Below are positions 33,776-43,055 of a DNA stretch of 63,187 nucleotides, in pieces. The notes below the pieces were generated by a model. That model searched no databases and was not told where the DNA came from. It saw nothing but the letters and a program-made list of their open reading frames with translations. The stretch comes from CAZWRV01 sp964636325 (GTDB lineage: Bacteria > Verrucomicrobiota > Lentisphaeria > Victivallales > GWF2-50-93). The translations under genes and the position numbers were made by a program. The stretch is taken from the NCBI GenBank assembly GCA_964636325.1, contig CAZWRV010000032.1, forward strand, positions 1-63,187. The letters run 5' to 3'. How positions within the stretch are numbered: the first letter of the stretch is position 1; each line of letters begins with the position of its first letter.

Positions 33776-35824
33776 TCACTGGGCTGAAAGCTTCTCGAGT
33801 ATTTCCTTCGACTTTGCCCATAGCCCGGGCCCCGAGCCATGGGACCGGGGGAATCCCGGATAGAACGCCTTGTCGGCGCCCTTGAGCGAGGATAGGTTCT
33901 GGAATGCTGCGAGGGGTCCCATGCTGTGAACCGTGAGATCCCCGATGTTGCTGCCCACATATGTCGGGCATTTTATTCGGGGGCAGAAGTTGACCGGGTT
34001 GTAGTAGCTGAGCATCTGCTCGACGTCTTTCAACGTCTTGCCTTCAGGGACCTGCCCTTTGGAAGGGCCGAAGCTGGGGTAGTTCTCCATGATCTCGTTG
34101 GGCTGGCAGACGGCGGGGCAGTCGGAAATGCAGACTGCGATCCGCGGATCGAGCCCGGCCAGGACCAGCGAGAACGCGCCGCCCTGGCTGCCGCCGCTCG
34201 CGACAATCCTGTTCATGTCGACAAGATCTGCGCGGGTTGCAAGATAGTCGACCGTGCGCACCAGTGCGCAGTACCATGAACGGGCAACATAGTTGTCGCG
34301 GTCGCCGAGCGGACCCCACCATGGATGGTTGAACGGAATATCCTTCTCGTCAGGTGCATGGCCCCGGATAAGCGGGATGATAGTGACAAAACGCGGATCC
34401 TGCTTCAGCTCCGAACCGTAGACCCCGTCCGGCCTCCTGTTCACCCCGAAGCCGGTGATGCCCGGATGAGCCGTTACGATGGCGGGCAAGGGCTTCCTTG
34501 CGTCCTTCGGCACGAACATCATAGCGTGGATTATCTTATTGTCCCAGCCGTTGAATGTGACATCATAGATCTCGAATTTAGGATGGTCATAGAATTCCTT
34601 GACACGCTCGGTCTTGGCGTCAAGCGGCGCGGCGCGGAGTTGCTTGAGGGTACCGTCCCAGAAATCATTGAAATCGGGCTCGACCTGGATCGAAGGCCTG
34701 TAGTTCTCCCAGTCGTAGGCCATCCGGTAGCGGTCGGTCCATATCAGGTTTCCCTTCTTGTCGTAGAGCCTTGAGACCACTTCGCTGACGCCAGGCATGG
34801 TGAACTTAGGGGAGAATTTTATCCTGATCTTCCCGTCCTTGTCCGGCGCAGGGCCGGATATGTCGGCACGCTGATAGTAGTGGCGTTTCCCGAGCGAATG
34901 GGTGATTTCAAGTTCCGCAAACCCCTCGAACGGATCGCTGCCGGTCCATTCGAAGTCGATTCCGAAGTCAACCGCGGTGTCCTTCCCGTATACCGGATTG
35001 ACCGCCCCATGCGTGGCGGATTCCGAATTCCCCTTGGGATCGTCCGAGCTGATTACGTCGAACTTCGGTCTCATCACAAAGTTTTCCGCGCGCGCCTCCG
35101 GATCGATTGAAAACTTGTATGAGTTCTGGGCGAATCCGCGGCATGGGAAGACAAGTGCGAGACATGCTTTCCCGTCAGGAGATTCCAGCATGCCGGCTGA
35201 AAACTCGGGCGGCGGGATATCCTTCCCCTTGTCGTCCTTTCCCGGTGAAAGCACGGATCTCACGGACATGGAGGTTCCGTTGCCGTGGACGACGAGCGCT
35301 TCGCGTGTCTTGCTCAAACCCTTGCTGGTGCGGGAGATGCGCCTTTGCTCCCATGCCCTGTTGCTGTCTCCCGCAGAGAGGGCTATATGTTTCACGTCGT
35401 CGCCGAAGAGCATGACGGCCTGCTGTTCCTCCTTTTCGTTTGCTCCGAGGTAGAGCTCGAAGCCCGGACGATACCAGTCGGGCGAGATCTTGATCATGTT
35501 GACGCCGTCGCAGGCCATTCCGATGCGTCCGAAGCTGGCGTCGTGCGACATGTTGCTGCAGTCCGGGAAATAGGTGATGAATTTTCCTCCTTTGACCATC
35601 ACAATTCCGCCGTTCTTTTCGGATTGTGCGAGATATTCGCCTCCGCAGACCTTAAGGGAAGTCCAGCCCTTTCCCTTTTCGGCGTCCATGGACCAACTGG
35701 TACCTTCATAATGAAGTCCGGTTTCTGTCTGGAGAAAAGCGAGCTTGATTGGATCGGCCGCCGCCGATGAAACCGTCAGCATTGAAATTCCTGCCAGACC
35801 GACAAGCGATGATGAACTAATCAT
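33776..35824 (-). CDS. Secreted acetyl esterase, AXE1/CE7-like, with N-terminal domain
   Basis: 682 residues. Signal peptide MISSSSLVGLAGISMLTVSS ending AAA-DP. An uncharacterised beta-rich region covers ~25-390. The C-terminal ~290 residues are an alpha/beta hydrolase resembling acetyl xylan esterase/cephalosporin C deacetylase: nucleophile Ser in GGSQGG near 555, Asp in NIGDLTVH near 636 and His in RSHGSG near 662. It should remove acetyl esters from polysaccharides. Transcribed divergently from the second GntR-type regulator and upstream of the first, placing it under sugar-responsive control. Confidence 0.82.
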   Translation of the reverse strand: MISSSSLVGLAGISMLTVSSAAADPIKLAFLQTETGLHYEGTSWSMDAEKGKGWTSLKVCGGEYLAQSEKNGGIVMVKGGKFITYFPDCSNMSHDASFGRIGMACDGVNMIKISPDWYRPGFELYLGANEKEEQQAVMLFGDDVKHIALSAGDSNRAWEQRRISRTSKGLSKTREALVVHGNGTSMSVRSVLSPGKDDKGKDIPPPEFSAGMLESPDGKACLALVFPCRGFAQNSYKFSIDPEARAENFVMRPKFDVISSDDPKGNSESATHGAVNPVYGKDTAVDFGIDFEWTGSDPFEGFAELEITHSLGKRHYYQRADISGPAPDKDGKIRIKFSPKFTMPGVSEVVSRLYDKKGNLIWTDRYRMAYDWENYRPSIQVEPDFNDFWDGTLKQLRAAPLDAKTERVKEFYDHPKFEIYDVTFNGWDNKIIHAMMFVPKDARKPLPAIVTAHPGITGFGVNRRPDGVYGSELKQDPRFVTIIPLIRGHAPDEKDIPFNHPWWGPLGDRDNYVARSWYCALVRTVDYLATRADLVDMNRIVASGGSQGGAFSLVLAGLDPRIAVCISDCPAVCQPNEIMENYPSFGPSKGQVPEGKTLKDVEQMLSYYNPVNFCPRIKCPTYVGSNIGDLTVHSMGPLAAFQNLSSLKGADKAFYPGFPRSHGSGPGLWAKSKEILEKLSAQ

Positions 35825-35890
35825 TTAACAGCCTCTATCTTTGTAAGTTTAAAGAGGAATGACGGCCTTTGAATTGACATCCGGCCCCAT

Positions 35891-36076
35891 ACTGTTTCCT
35901 CCTACAGCAAACAGTTGAACCGTCGAATCCAAAGTCATAAAGTGACTTTATGAACAACCTTATGAGATCCGACGGCATCTGTCAACCCGCTTCCGAAAAA
36001 AACAGATATTTTGTGGAAAATCTCTTGGAGCGCCGCTTGAAGTTAAGTCTATAATTATTAAAATATGATTTAGACT
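35891..36076. promoter_or_regulatory. Divergent control region with three inverted repeats
   Basis: Between the esterase (minus) and GntR-type regulator (plus). ACTGTTT-n11-AAACAGT (35891-35915); TCATAAAG-tga-CTTTATGA (35935-35953), the most operator-like; and AGTCTA...TAGACT (36046-36051, 36071-36076), immediately upstream of the regulator start. GntR proteins bind short palindromes, so these are candidate operators. No unambiguous -35/-10 pair was fixed. Confidence 0.4.
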
Positions 36077-36103
36077 AATATCAACAATTATGAACTAAGC
36101 ACT

Positions 36104-37213
36104 ATGGGCAACGCAAGGCAGGGGGACATACTTGCCGGAGTGAGGCGGGAGATCGTGGAGGGGAAGTACCCCCCGGGATCGAAGCTTCCCACCCGCGACG
36201 AACTGCAGCGGCGCTTCGGCGCGAGCCGGCAGACCGTCCAGGCGGCGATGAACGTGCTGATCCGCGACGGGTTCGTAGTCACCAACCGTTCGGGAGGGAC
36301 GCTCGTGGCCGAGGCGCCCCCGCATCTGACGCGCTACGGGCTCGTCTCCGGTATTCCGTTTTCCGAATCACGTCTCAACATGGCCGTTCAGCGCGCTGCA
36401 TTAAAGGTGGAGGAGTCGTTGGGGACGGTGGAATTTTCGTCCTACTGCTACGAGGGAGGGCACATCCAGTCCGAAGGGTTCAGGCGGCTTGTCTCGGACG
36501 TGGAGCATCAGCGGGTGGCCGGTCTCATATTCATCACACCGCCTTCGCATCTTGATGTCACGCCGGTCATCCAGCAGCCGGGAATTCCGAGGGTTTCGAT
36601 AAACGGCCCCGATGCGCTGTTCCAGCTGCCCAGCATCCATTTCAGCTATCCGATCTTCATGGAGAGGGCGGTTCGCCGTTTGATCTCGGACGGCCGCAGG
36701 AAGATAGCGCTCCTGGGCACATATCTGAGCCGGGAGTCCATGGAGGAGGAGATGGATTTGCTTGTGAAGAAGGGCGTGGGCCGCCCGATGTGGGTGCAGG
36801 ACTGTTCGGCGCAGCATCCGTGGTCGGCCCATCAGGCGGCGCTTCTCATGATGGCCCTTCCCGCAAAGGATCGTCCGGACGGAATCATAATCCGCGACGA
36901 TCATCTTGTGGAGACCGCGACCGGAGGCCTGCTTCGTTCCGGCGTAAGGGTGCCTGAGGATGTGGCGGTGGTCGCCCACTGCAACTTCCCGGACAGATAT
37001 CCCAGCTCCGTGCCTGTGGAGCGTCTCGGCCTGGACTGCACCGACCTGCTGCGCCGCTGCCTTGAAAGCCTCGCGGCTCAGCGCGAGGGCCGCATGGTTC
37101 CCAGAAACACCCCGATGCCGGTGGTGTTCGAATCTGAAATTGAAAGGATCGGGATTCATCCTGACTTGAATATAAACAGGAAAAAACACAGGAAAAGGAA
37201 AGGTGGAAAGTGA
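36104..37213 (+). CDS. GntR-type regulator with LacI-like sensor domain (second)
   Basis: 369 residues. The GntR winged helix spans 8-70, with ILAGVRREIVEGKYPPGSKL and the recognition segment ELQRRFGASRQTVQAAMNVL (each up to 20 residues). The ligand domain has the LacI-type fold (ITPPSHLD, VRRLISDGRRKIALLG, DGIIIRDDHL, VAVVAHCN). The C-terminus is Lys/Arg-rich. Overlaps the following glycosidase-like gene by 4 bp (GTGA), so it is first in that operon and probably its regulator. Paralogous in architecture to the gene at 32559. Confidence 0.88.
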   Translation: MGNARQGDILAGVRREIVEGKYPPGSKLPTRDELQRRFGASRQTVQAAMNVLIRDGFVVTNRSGGTLVAEAPPHLTRYGLVSGIPFSESRLNMAVQRAALKVEESLGTVEFSSYCYEGGHIQSEGFRRLVSDVEHQRVAGLIFITPPSHLDVTPVIQQPGIPRVSINGPDALFQLPSIHFSYPIFMERAVRRLISDGRRKIALLGTYLSRESMEEEMDLLVKKGVGRPMWVQDCSAQHPWSAHQAALLMMALPAKDRPDGIIIRDDHLVETATGGLLRSGVRVPEDVAVVAHCNFPDRYPSSVPVERLGLDCTDLLRRCLESLAAQREGRMVPRNTPMPVVFESEIERIGIHPDLNINRKKHRKRKGGK

Positions 37214-39258
37214 GCAAGGAAATTATAACGCTTGGCGGTTGCCGTTTCGAAGTTCTCTCCGAGATGGGGGACTTCGCCGGCCTGGGCAGGATTTGGATCG
37301 GCAGCACGTTGGTCAGATCCGGCCGTCTTCCCCTGCGATGCTTCACGCAGACGTTCACCGGGCTGGAGCTTTCGAAAATGCGCCTTTTGAAGATCGCCGT
37401 GGGCGGGCGCGAGATAAGGATATCCTGCGAGGGGATATTCAGGAAGCTTCCTGTAAAGCTGATGCGGGACCACAGCTTCGATCCGATACATGAGCTCCAG
37501 GACTGGGATCGCGAGCCTGTGGCCGGAACCGCAAAGATCGACCTTGTGCTGAAACCGGCGAGCGACTCCTTCAACGGCGTCGCGTTCGAAGGCTTCTCAT
37601 ACCACTGGGAATATTCCGGCAAGGGCGTCCCGGTGTTCTGGCTCTACGACATGGCGAGCTGGGAGCTCGGAGGCGACATCGCGGGCGCAACGGCGTATTC
37701 CCAGTCGTCGTGCTCCGCTCCGGCGTTCAAGTTCGACAAAAAGAACTCCTGGACGACGGAAGGCATCCTCTTCTTCCTTATAGAAGGCGGCAACCAGAAC
37801 CCTGTCATGACGCACAACCTTCCTCGCTGGGCAAGCCACGGCTCCTTCGACTTCCAGTTCAAGGGCGACAGCACGCTCGTCGGCGTGTTCGAACGAGTCG
37901 AACTCATACGTTCCGTGATCGTCCGCGACGCCGGAAAGCCCGAGCTTAAGACGTTCGACAAGCACATATTCGACCAGGCCGAGAAATATGCGACGTCCGC
38001 GAAGAAGATAATGCTCAACACGTCAAAGAAGACCGAGGCCGACCAGCAGAACGTCTGGACCTGGATCCTCGACGAGGTTGATGCGAGGGCCCGCGCCGAA
38101 TTCGGATTCAGGGAGCCGGAGATAGTCCCTACGATCGCGCAGAACTTCTGGCAGGGCTTCATGGTGGACAGCTACTACAAGGACCTCCTTCCCGCCGCCG
38201 TCAACCTCGGCGTAAAAAGGGTCTTCGTGGACAACCTCAAGAAGTCCGCGATGACGGAGTCCGCCCCGATGCCGGGGAACTTCAACTGGAACATGTGCTG
38301 CGGCCATGAATACGAGCTTTCCGACAGGTTGGGCGGCGTCAAGCAGCTCAAGCGCTTCGCGGACGACTGCGCGAAGCACGGCATCGAGGTGCTGAGCTGG
38401 ACGAACAACGACCAGGCTCTTTCGAGCCCCCTCAACAAGTCCGAGCGCTCCCAGGGCAAGGACTGCTGGTTCGTCCTCCTCGAAGACTCCCGCCAGAAAT
38501 ACGGCGGCGCATACATGGGCTGCATGAGCGTCCTCGACATGGCCAACAAGGACGTGCAGGAATATTTCCTCGACTGCCACGTGAAGATACACAAGGCGAC
38601 CGGGACGCACTTCTTCTTCGACAGCTTCTACAATCTGGGGTTCATGCCTGTAAACTACAACGGCATGGCACCCAGGACGATGTGGCGCGGAATTCTGGAA
38701 GTATTCAAGAAGGCGCAGGACGCCGGAATCACCTGGACGATCGAGTCCTTCGGCCCCTGGGCCCAGCCGATGCACGGCCATCCGTCAAGCTACAACATGG
38801 ATACGATCTTCGCATGCTACAAGGTCGGAATGGGCAACGACTACACTACGGTTCCAGGCGCGGCGGCCCTGAAGGACATCAACCCCAAGGGCGCCGACGG
38901 GCTTTACTACCAGCTCGCGAACAAGGCATGCCTCGGAATCCCGCTCGACGTTGACGGGAAGCGCGTGGACACCGTCTGGGGCGCCGGCTTCAGGAAGGCG
39001 TTGGCCGACTACCATGCCGCGATGCCGGACATGAGGCGCCGCTACCTGCAGGAGGACGGACTTTCAGTCCTGTGGCACGACGCCAAGGGAAGGAAGGCTA
39101 CAGTCTTCAATTTCACGGAGCGCCGTGTCAGCCTGCCCGGAAAGATATTCGACATGACCGCCGGCAAGATCCTGCCTAAGGCTGGCTCTTACACGCTGGA
39201 AGCCCTGCATACTTATGCAATAACGGGGGCGGAGGAGCTGCCGATTGAAGTAAAGTAG
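37210..39258 (+). CDS. Glycoside hydrolase-like protein, GH36/melibiase-type TIM barrel
   Basis: 682 residues, GTG start coupled to the regulator. An N-terminal beta-sandwich (1-270) precedes a barrel (about 290-600), with AQNFWQGFMVDSYYKDLLPA near 310, LGVKRVFVDNL near 335, GIEVLSWTN near 390, and HFFFDSFYNLG near 470, where the Asp would be the nucleophile in GH36-like enzymes. A small C-terminal beta domain follows. No signal peptide, so it acts on imported oligosaccharides. Family membership is inferred from fold pattern; specificity (alpha-galactoside or other) is unknown. Confidence 0.6.
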   Translation: MSKEIITLGGCRFEVLSEMGDFAGLGRIWIGSTLVRSGRLPLRCFTQTFTGLELSKMRLLKIAVGGREIRISCEGIFRKLPVKLMRDHSFDPIHELQDWDREPVAGTAKIDLVLKPASDSFNGVAFEGFSYHWEYSGKGVPVFWLYDMASWELGGDIAGATAYSQSSCSAPAFKFDKKNSWTTEGILFFLIEGGNQNPVMTHNLPRWASHGSFDFQFKGDSTLVGVFERVELIRSVIVRDAGKPELKTFDKHIFDQAEKYATSAKKIMLNTSKKTEADQQNVWTWILDEVDARARAEFGFREPEIVPTIAQNFWQGFMVDSYYKDLLPAAVNLGVKRVFVDNLKKSAMTESAPMPGNFNWNMCCGHEYELSDRLGGVKQLKRFADDCAKHGIEVLSWTNNDQALSSPLNKSERSQGKDCWFVLLEDSRQKYGGAYMGCMSVLDMANKDVQEYFLDCHVKIHKATGTHFFFDSFYNLGFMPVNYNGMAPRTMWRGILEVFKKAQDAGITWTIESFGPWAQPMHGHPSSYNMDTIFACYKVGMGNDYTTVPGAAALKDINPKGADGLYYQLANKACLGIPLDVDGKRVDTVWGAGFRKALADYHAAMPDMRRRYLQEDGLSVLWHDAKGRKATVFNFTERRVSLPGKIFDMTAGKILPKAGSYTLEALHTYAITGAEELPIEVK

Positions 39259-39370
39259 AAAGCTTGTCTGGATGGTTGGGCGCATTAACCATTTCTTCCA
39301 TGTATACCAGCCATCCAGTCATCAAGTCATGGAATCATTCAGACAAAATTACATATGGAGGCATATGCAG

Positions 39371-42300
39371 ATGAAACTTTCAACCCTTACGGCTCTTGTT
39401 GTGCTGCTGGCCCTTGCATCGGCGGTCCATGCGGCGGAACTGAAGGTGGCGACGGTCCTCAAGAGGAACGCCTACCAGACGAACGAGCAGGTGGTTTTTG
39501 TGGTGGGCAGGGCTGCTGCCGGTGATGGCGAGATCATGCTGGCATTGAACAGTTCCGACGGGAGCAGCGCCACGTTTTCATATCCCGTATCGCGGGCGCT
39601 TGAGTTCATCAAGGTCAATGCGGCGCTCCTGCGCCCCGGCGCATATTCAGTAGAGATCTCCGAAGCCGGTGCGACGGCGAAGACGAACATCGAGGTCGTC
39701 AGCCATGTCCGCCGGACCAGCTACAAGCTTGTCAACTGGGGGCGAGCGAAAGGCGCGCAGCAGCTATGGGAGGGGGAGGACTGCTTCGGCTTCAACGTAT
39801 TCTACGGGCATTACGCCGACGACGGTGATTCGAACTTCATCAGGGCAAAGGTCGACGTCATGCCCTGCTGTGTCATGAGCGGCGGGCACCAGATGGACCT
39901 CCGTATGGAATGCGACTGGTCCGACCCCTATGTGCTCCAGGGCGGAACGCAGCGCGCCGTGAGGAGCGCCATGATGGAGCGTGTGAACGGAAACGTCACT
40001 GGCATACACTTCTATGACGAGCCCGGCCTTTCATGGTGGAAGAATCCAGAGACCGGCGACACCACACCTCACGACATGCCGCCGCAGGTGCGCTCCTTCG
40101 AATCCGCGTTCGGGAAAAAGCCTCCGCAGTCCTGGAAACTCGATCCTGCCAAGGCCGGCGATGTGAATTCGTGGCGCCACTGGGCCGTCTGGAAGCTCGG
40201 CTTCATGGATGCGGCGTGGAAGGACGCCCAGTTCGGAGTCAGCTATGTGAAGCCTGATATGCTCTCCCTGACGCAGAGCCAGTATGGATTCTCCGCCTTC
40301 ACTGACGGCTACTATTTCAATGTTGTCCGCAGTCTGCCGATCGTCAGCGGACACGGCGGTTACCATGACTGGGGGCCGGGCTTCTACCATCCCTCATACA
40401 CGGTCGAAATGGCCCGGGCCCGCGACCTTACGCGCGACTGCTGGTATCTGCCCTGCTGGTATGGAAACACTACGAACGACGAGTTCAGGCTCGAGCAGTA
40501 TCTTTCCTTCCAGACCGGGATCGAAGGCCTGATTTCGCCTCCGGATCTCGAGCCCGCCGTCAATCCGAGCGCCCGCCAGGGAATCGTCGAAAGCAACCTG
40601 CTCATGGGCCGTCTCGGCACGGTATTCACAACGATGCCGGCGACACAGCCCCCCGTCGCAATGCTCTTCTCGCTGTCCGACATGATCGACGGCCAGATCA
40701 AGGACATGAAGAAGGCATATGTGCACGATTTTCCCCAGGGCCAGTGCGCCCCGATGGTCTACATCGCCGGCAAGCTGCTGCAGCACTCATTCCTGCCCGT
40801 GACCGACGAGGATGTGGTCGACGGCACTCTCGCTGCGAACCAGAAGGCGATAGTCCTCGGCGCAATCAACTACCTAGACCCGGCAGTCGTGAAGGGGCTC
40901 GAGGATTTCATCTCCGCAGGCGGCCTTGTGATGAAGACGGCGGACTCGAAGGTTGAAGTCAAAGGCGCGGTCGACCTTGGCATCACGGCCATGCTTGATC
41001 CTGCCATGGTCAAGAAGCTCGTCGAAGAAAAGAAGCCGGTCACCGTGGGAATGTATCTGGACAAGGCCAGGCCCCTTGCCAAGGCTATCAAGGCCGTCCT
41101 GGAAAAGGCCGGGATCAAGCCGGTGTTCGACTGCGACGCCGACGGAATCGCCGCATCGCGACAGGCCGAAGGCGAAGTGGAGTATATCTTCGCTGCAAAT
41201 GCCACATATGATGCCGCTGCCGGCGGTATGAATTCCATGAAGGGCGCTTCTGCGAACATCGCATTGGACGGAGACGCCATGCCGGTCTACGACGCCGTCC
41301 GCGGCGGAGCGGTTCCGGAATTCAAGGGCGGCACGAAGGGCGAAATCAAGTTCGGCCCCGGGCAGATGCGCGTGTTCGCACGGACGGCCCGTCCGATCGG
41401 CGGAGTGGCTGTTTCAGCTCCGGTGGTCAGCCGTGACACGCTGCTTGCCGACAAGCCGATCAGGTTGTGCATCGCAGCTTCAGTGCTGGACGAAAAGGGC
41501 GGGATCATCAGCGGATCGATTCCGCTCAGGATCAGGGTTTCCGATCCACTCGGAACCGTCCGCTACGATCTCTACCGCGCGACCAAGCTGGGTGTGTTGT
41601 CGTTGGAACTTCCTTTGGCTGCGAATGATCCGGCGGGCGACTGGAAGCTGTCCGTCGAAGAACTTCTTTGCGGAAAGGCAGGAACTGTCCAGTTCAAGTA
41701 TAATCCCGCCGCGAAGTGCGGGATGCTCGCAGGGACAATCCGCCGTGCAATCATGTTCGACAACGAACAGGACAATATCTTCCGTTTCACGCGAGTCCAT
41801 CAGGACGTCACTGTTGTAAAGGGCGCAGGCAGCTACGATGCTGCCGCGGAAAGGATAAGTAAAGCCCTTCTGCCGTGGGGCGTGCGCTGCAGGATTGTCA
41901 ATGCGGCGGATGTTGCAAAGCCCCGCGCACTTTCCGAGTTGGAGGCGAAGACATGGTGTGGAATGCAGTATGCCGGAAGCGGACAGATCAAGCCCGGGGA
42001 TGCTAATCCTCCGGTCATCGCGGGATTTGCGCTGCAGGGGCCGTCTATCCTGATTGGAAATCCGGACGACAATCCCTTGATCAAGTTCGTCGCCGAGCAG
42101 AAGTTCCTTCCGTATGCTCCGGACAAGGCCGCGTTCCCTGGCGTCGGCCGCGGGTATGTCGCCTGGCAGCGCGACGCGATAGGAAAATGCCAGGAGTCGG
42201 TGACGCTCATAGCCTACGACGAGGAAGGGATGTCGGAGGCGGTCGGATCTTTCTACGAGGCCGCAGCCGGAATCGAACCGCTCACGCCCTGGACGCTTCC

Positions 42301-42745
42301 CTCCGCGAACAGTGTCGCTCCTGCGAAATCCGCGGCAAATGTTCCGTCCCCTGAAATGACCTGGTCGCTGGTTCTTCCCGACCGTGTCGTGGCTATCTCC
42401 GAAACAAACGGGACGATTGCGGCCCAGACATACGACGGAACCGTCAGCGAAATCACGCCGCAGGGCAAGCTCTCCTCGCAGAAGTCGGCGGAAGTCAAGA
42501 TGACTGCGGAGGTCAAGGCTCCTGAAGTCAAGGACGCGCCCCCCACTAAGATGGTCAAGTTCGTCGCCGAGGGTAACGGCGTGAAGGCCGTCGTATACTG
42601 GGGCGGGACTATCGAGATCCGCGACGCGTCCAACGCAGTCAAGTCATCTGTAAGGCTTGTCCAGGACATAACTGCTGCCGCCTGGTCCGGCGGCATGCTC
42701 GTCGCCGGCGACGCCGACGGGCGCCTGATGGCGTTCAAATACTAA
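39371..42745 (+). CDS. Large secreted protein, GH42-like barrel plus glutaminase-like and quinoprotein-like regions
   Basis: 1124 residues from ATG 39371 (GGAGG nine bases upstream). Clear signal peptide: MKLSTLTALVVLLALASAVH then AA. After a beta domain (to ~110), residues ~120-450 resemble a glycosidase TIM barrel with GIHFYDEPGLSWW near 190. About 460-620 resembles a class I glutamine amidotransferase-like fold (VLGAINYLDPAVVKGLEDFI), as in GH42 trimerisation domains. The last ~150 residues (DRVVAISETNGTI, GTIEIRDASNAVK, VAGDADGRLMAF) look like beta-propeller blades. Not assigned to a known family; its position suggests polysaccharide attack or binding. Confidence 0.55.
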   Translation: MKLSTLTALVVLLALASAVHAAELKVATVLKRNAYQTNEQVVFVVGRAAAGDGEIMLALNSSDGSSATFSYPVSRALEFIKVNAALLRPGAYSVEISEAGATAKTNIEVVSHVRRTSYKLVNWGRAKGAQQLWEGEDCFGFNVFYGHYADDGDSNFIRAKVDVMPCCVMSGGHQMDLRMECDWSDPYVLQGGTQRAVRSAMMERVNGNVTGIHFYDEPGLSWWKNPETGDTTPHDMPPQVRSFESAFGKKPPQSWKLDPAKAGDVNSWRHWAVWKLGFMDAAWKDAQFGVSYVKPDMLSLTQSQYGFSAFTDGYYFNVVRSLPIVSGHGGYHDWGPGFYHPSYTVEMARARDLTRDCWYLPCWYGNTTNDEFRLEQYLSFQTGIEGLISPPDLEPAVNPSARQGIVESNLLMGRLGTVFTTMPATQPPVAMLFSLSDMIDGQIKDMKKAYVHDFPQGQCAPMVYIAGKLLQHSFLPVTDEDVVDGTLAANQKAIVLGAINYLDPAVVKGLEDFISAGGLVMKTADSKVEVKGAVDLGITAMLDPAMVKKLVEEKKPVTVGMYLDKARPLAKAIKAVLEKAGIKPVFDCDADGIAASRQAEGEVEYIFAANATYDAAAGGMNSMKGASANIALDGDAMPVYDAVRGGAVPEFKGGTKGEIKFGPGQMRVFARTARPIGGVAVSAPVVSRDTLLADKPIRLCIAASVLDEKGGIISGSIPLRIRVSDPLGTVRYDLYRATKLGVLSLELPLAANDPAGDWKLSVEELLCGKAGTVQFKYNPAAKCGMLAGTIRRAIMFDNEQDNIFRFTRVHQDVTVVKGAGSYDAAAERISKALLPWGVRCRIVNAADVAKPRALSELEAKTWCGMQYAGSGQIKPGDANPPVIAGFALQGPSILIGNPDDNPLIKFVAEQKFLPYAPDKAAFPGVGRGYVAWQRDAIGKCQESVTLIAYDEEGMSEAVGSFYEAAAGIEPLTPWTLPSANSVAPAKSAANVPSPEMTWSLVLPDRVVAISETNGTIAAQTYDGTVSEITPQGKLSSQKSAEVKMTAEVKAPEVKDAPPTKMVKFVAEGNGVKAVVYWGGTIEIRDASNAVKSSVRLVQDITAAAWSGGMLVAGDADGRLMAFKY

Positions 42746-43021
42746 TCGTCTCATAATCATATGGACACCACCGACCTTGCGTCGGCGGTGAACATGACGG
42801 GGGAGCATGTCAGCAATTTCCCTGCTAAATACCCTGTCATGTTCGCCGCCGGGATGAACCCGCCGGTGCCTCCATACAATTTCGAGACGATTAGTAAGTT
42901 CAGATTTCCTGACCCGCTCCTCTAGGCTTCAACAATGGGAATACTGTTGGAGCCTTACAGCGCGGGGAGCCGGAATTCTGAAATTGAAAAGGATTTGCAA
43001 TGTGTAAGTTATAAGGACAAG
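42746..43021. other. Gap between convergent genes, with hairpin
   Basis: Contains a 54-codon open frame (listed separately) and a near-perfect hairpin AGGCTTCAACA / TGTTGGAGCCT just after it at 42924-42955, which could stop transcription from the large secreted-protein gene although no T-run follows. TTCAGATTTCCTGACCCG at 42899-42916 also occurs, with one change, at 9521-9538. Confidence 0.4.
42761..42925 (+). CDS. Doubtful 54-residue ORF, possible gene remnant
   Basis: Reads MDTTDLASAVNMTGEHVSNF ... ending FRFPDPLL. Protein-like composition but no ribosome-binding site and no recognised relative. Fifteen bp after the large secreted-protein gene. It may be the tail of a decayed gene. Confidence 0.22.
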   Translation: MDTTDLASAVNMTGEHVSNFPAKYPVMFAAGMNPPVPPYNFETISKFRFPDPLL

Positions 43022-43050
43022 TTTAAAAATTCGCCAATCCGGCGAATTTA
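43022..43050 (-). terminator. Intrinsic terminator of the prepilin-like gene
   Basis: On the minus strand AAATTCGCC-ggatt-GGCGAATTT is followed by further Ts (GGCGAATTTTTAAAC), six bases after the gene's stop codon. The 9-bp stem is perfect; the T-tract is short. Confidence 0.7.
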
Positions 43051-43055
43051 AAAAG

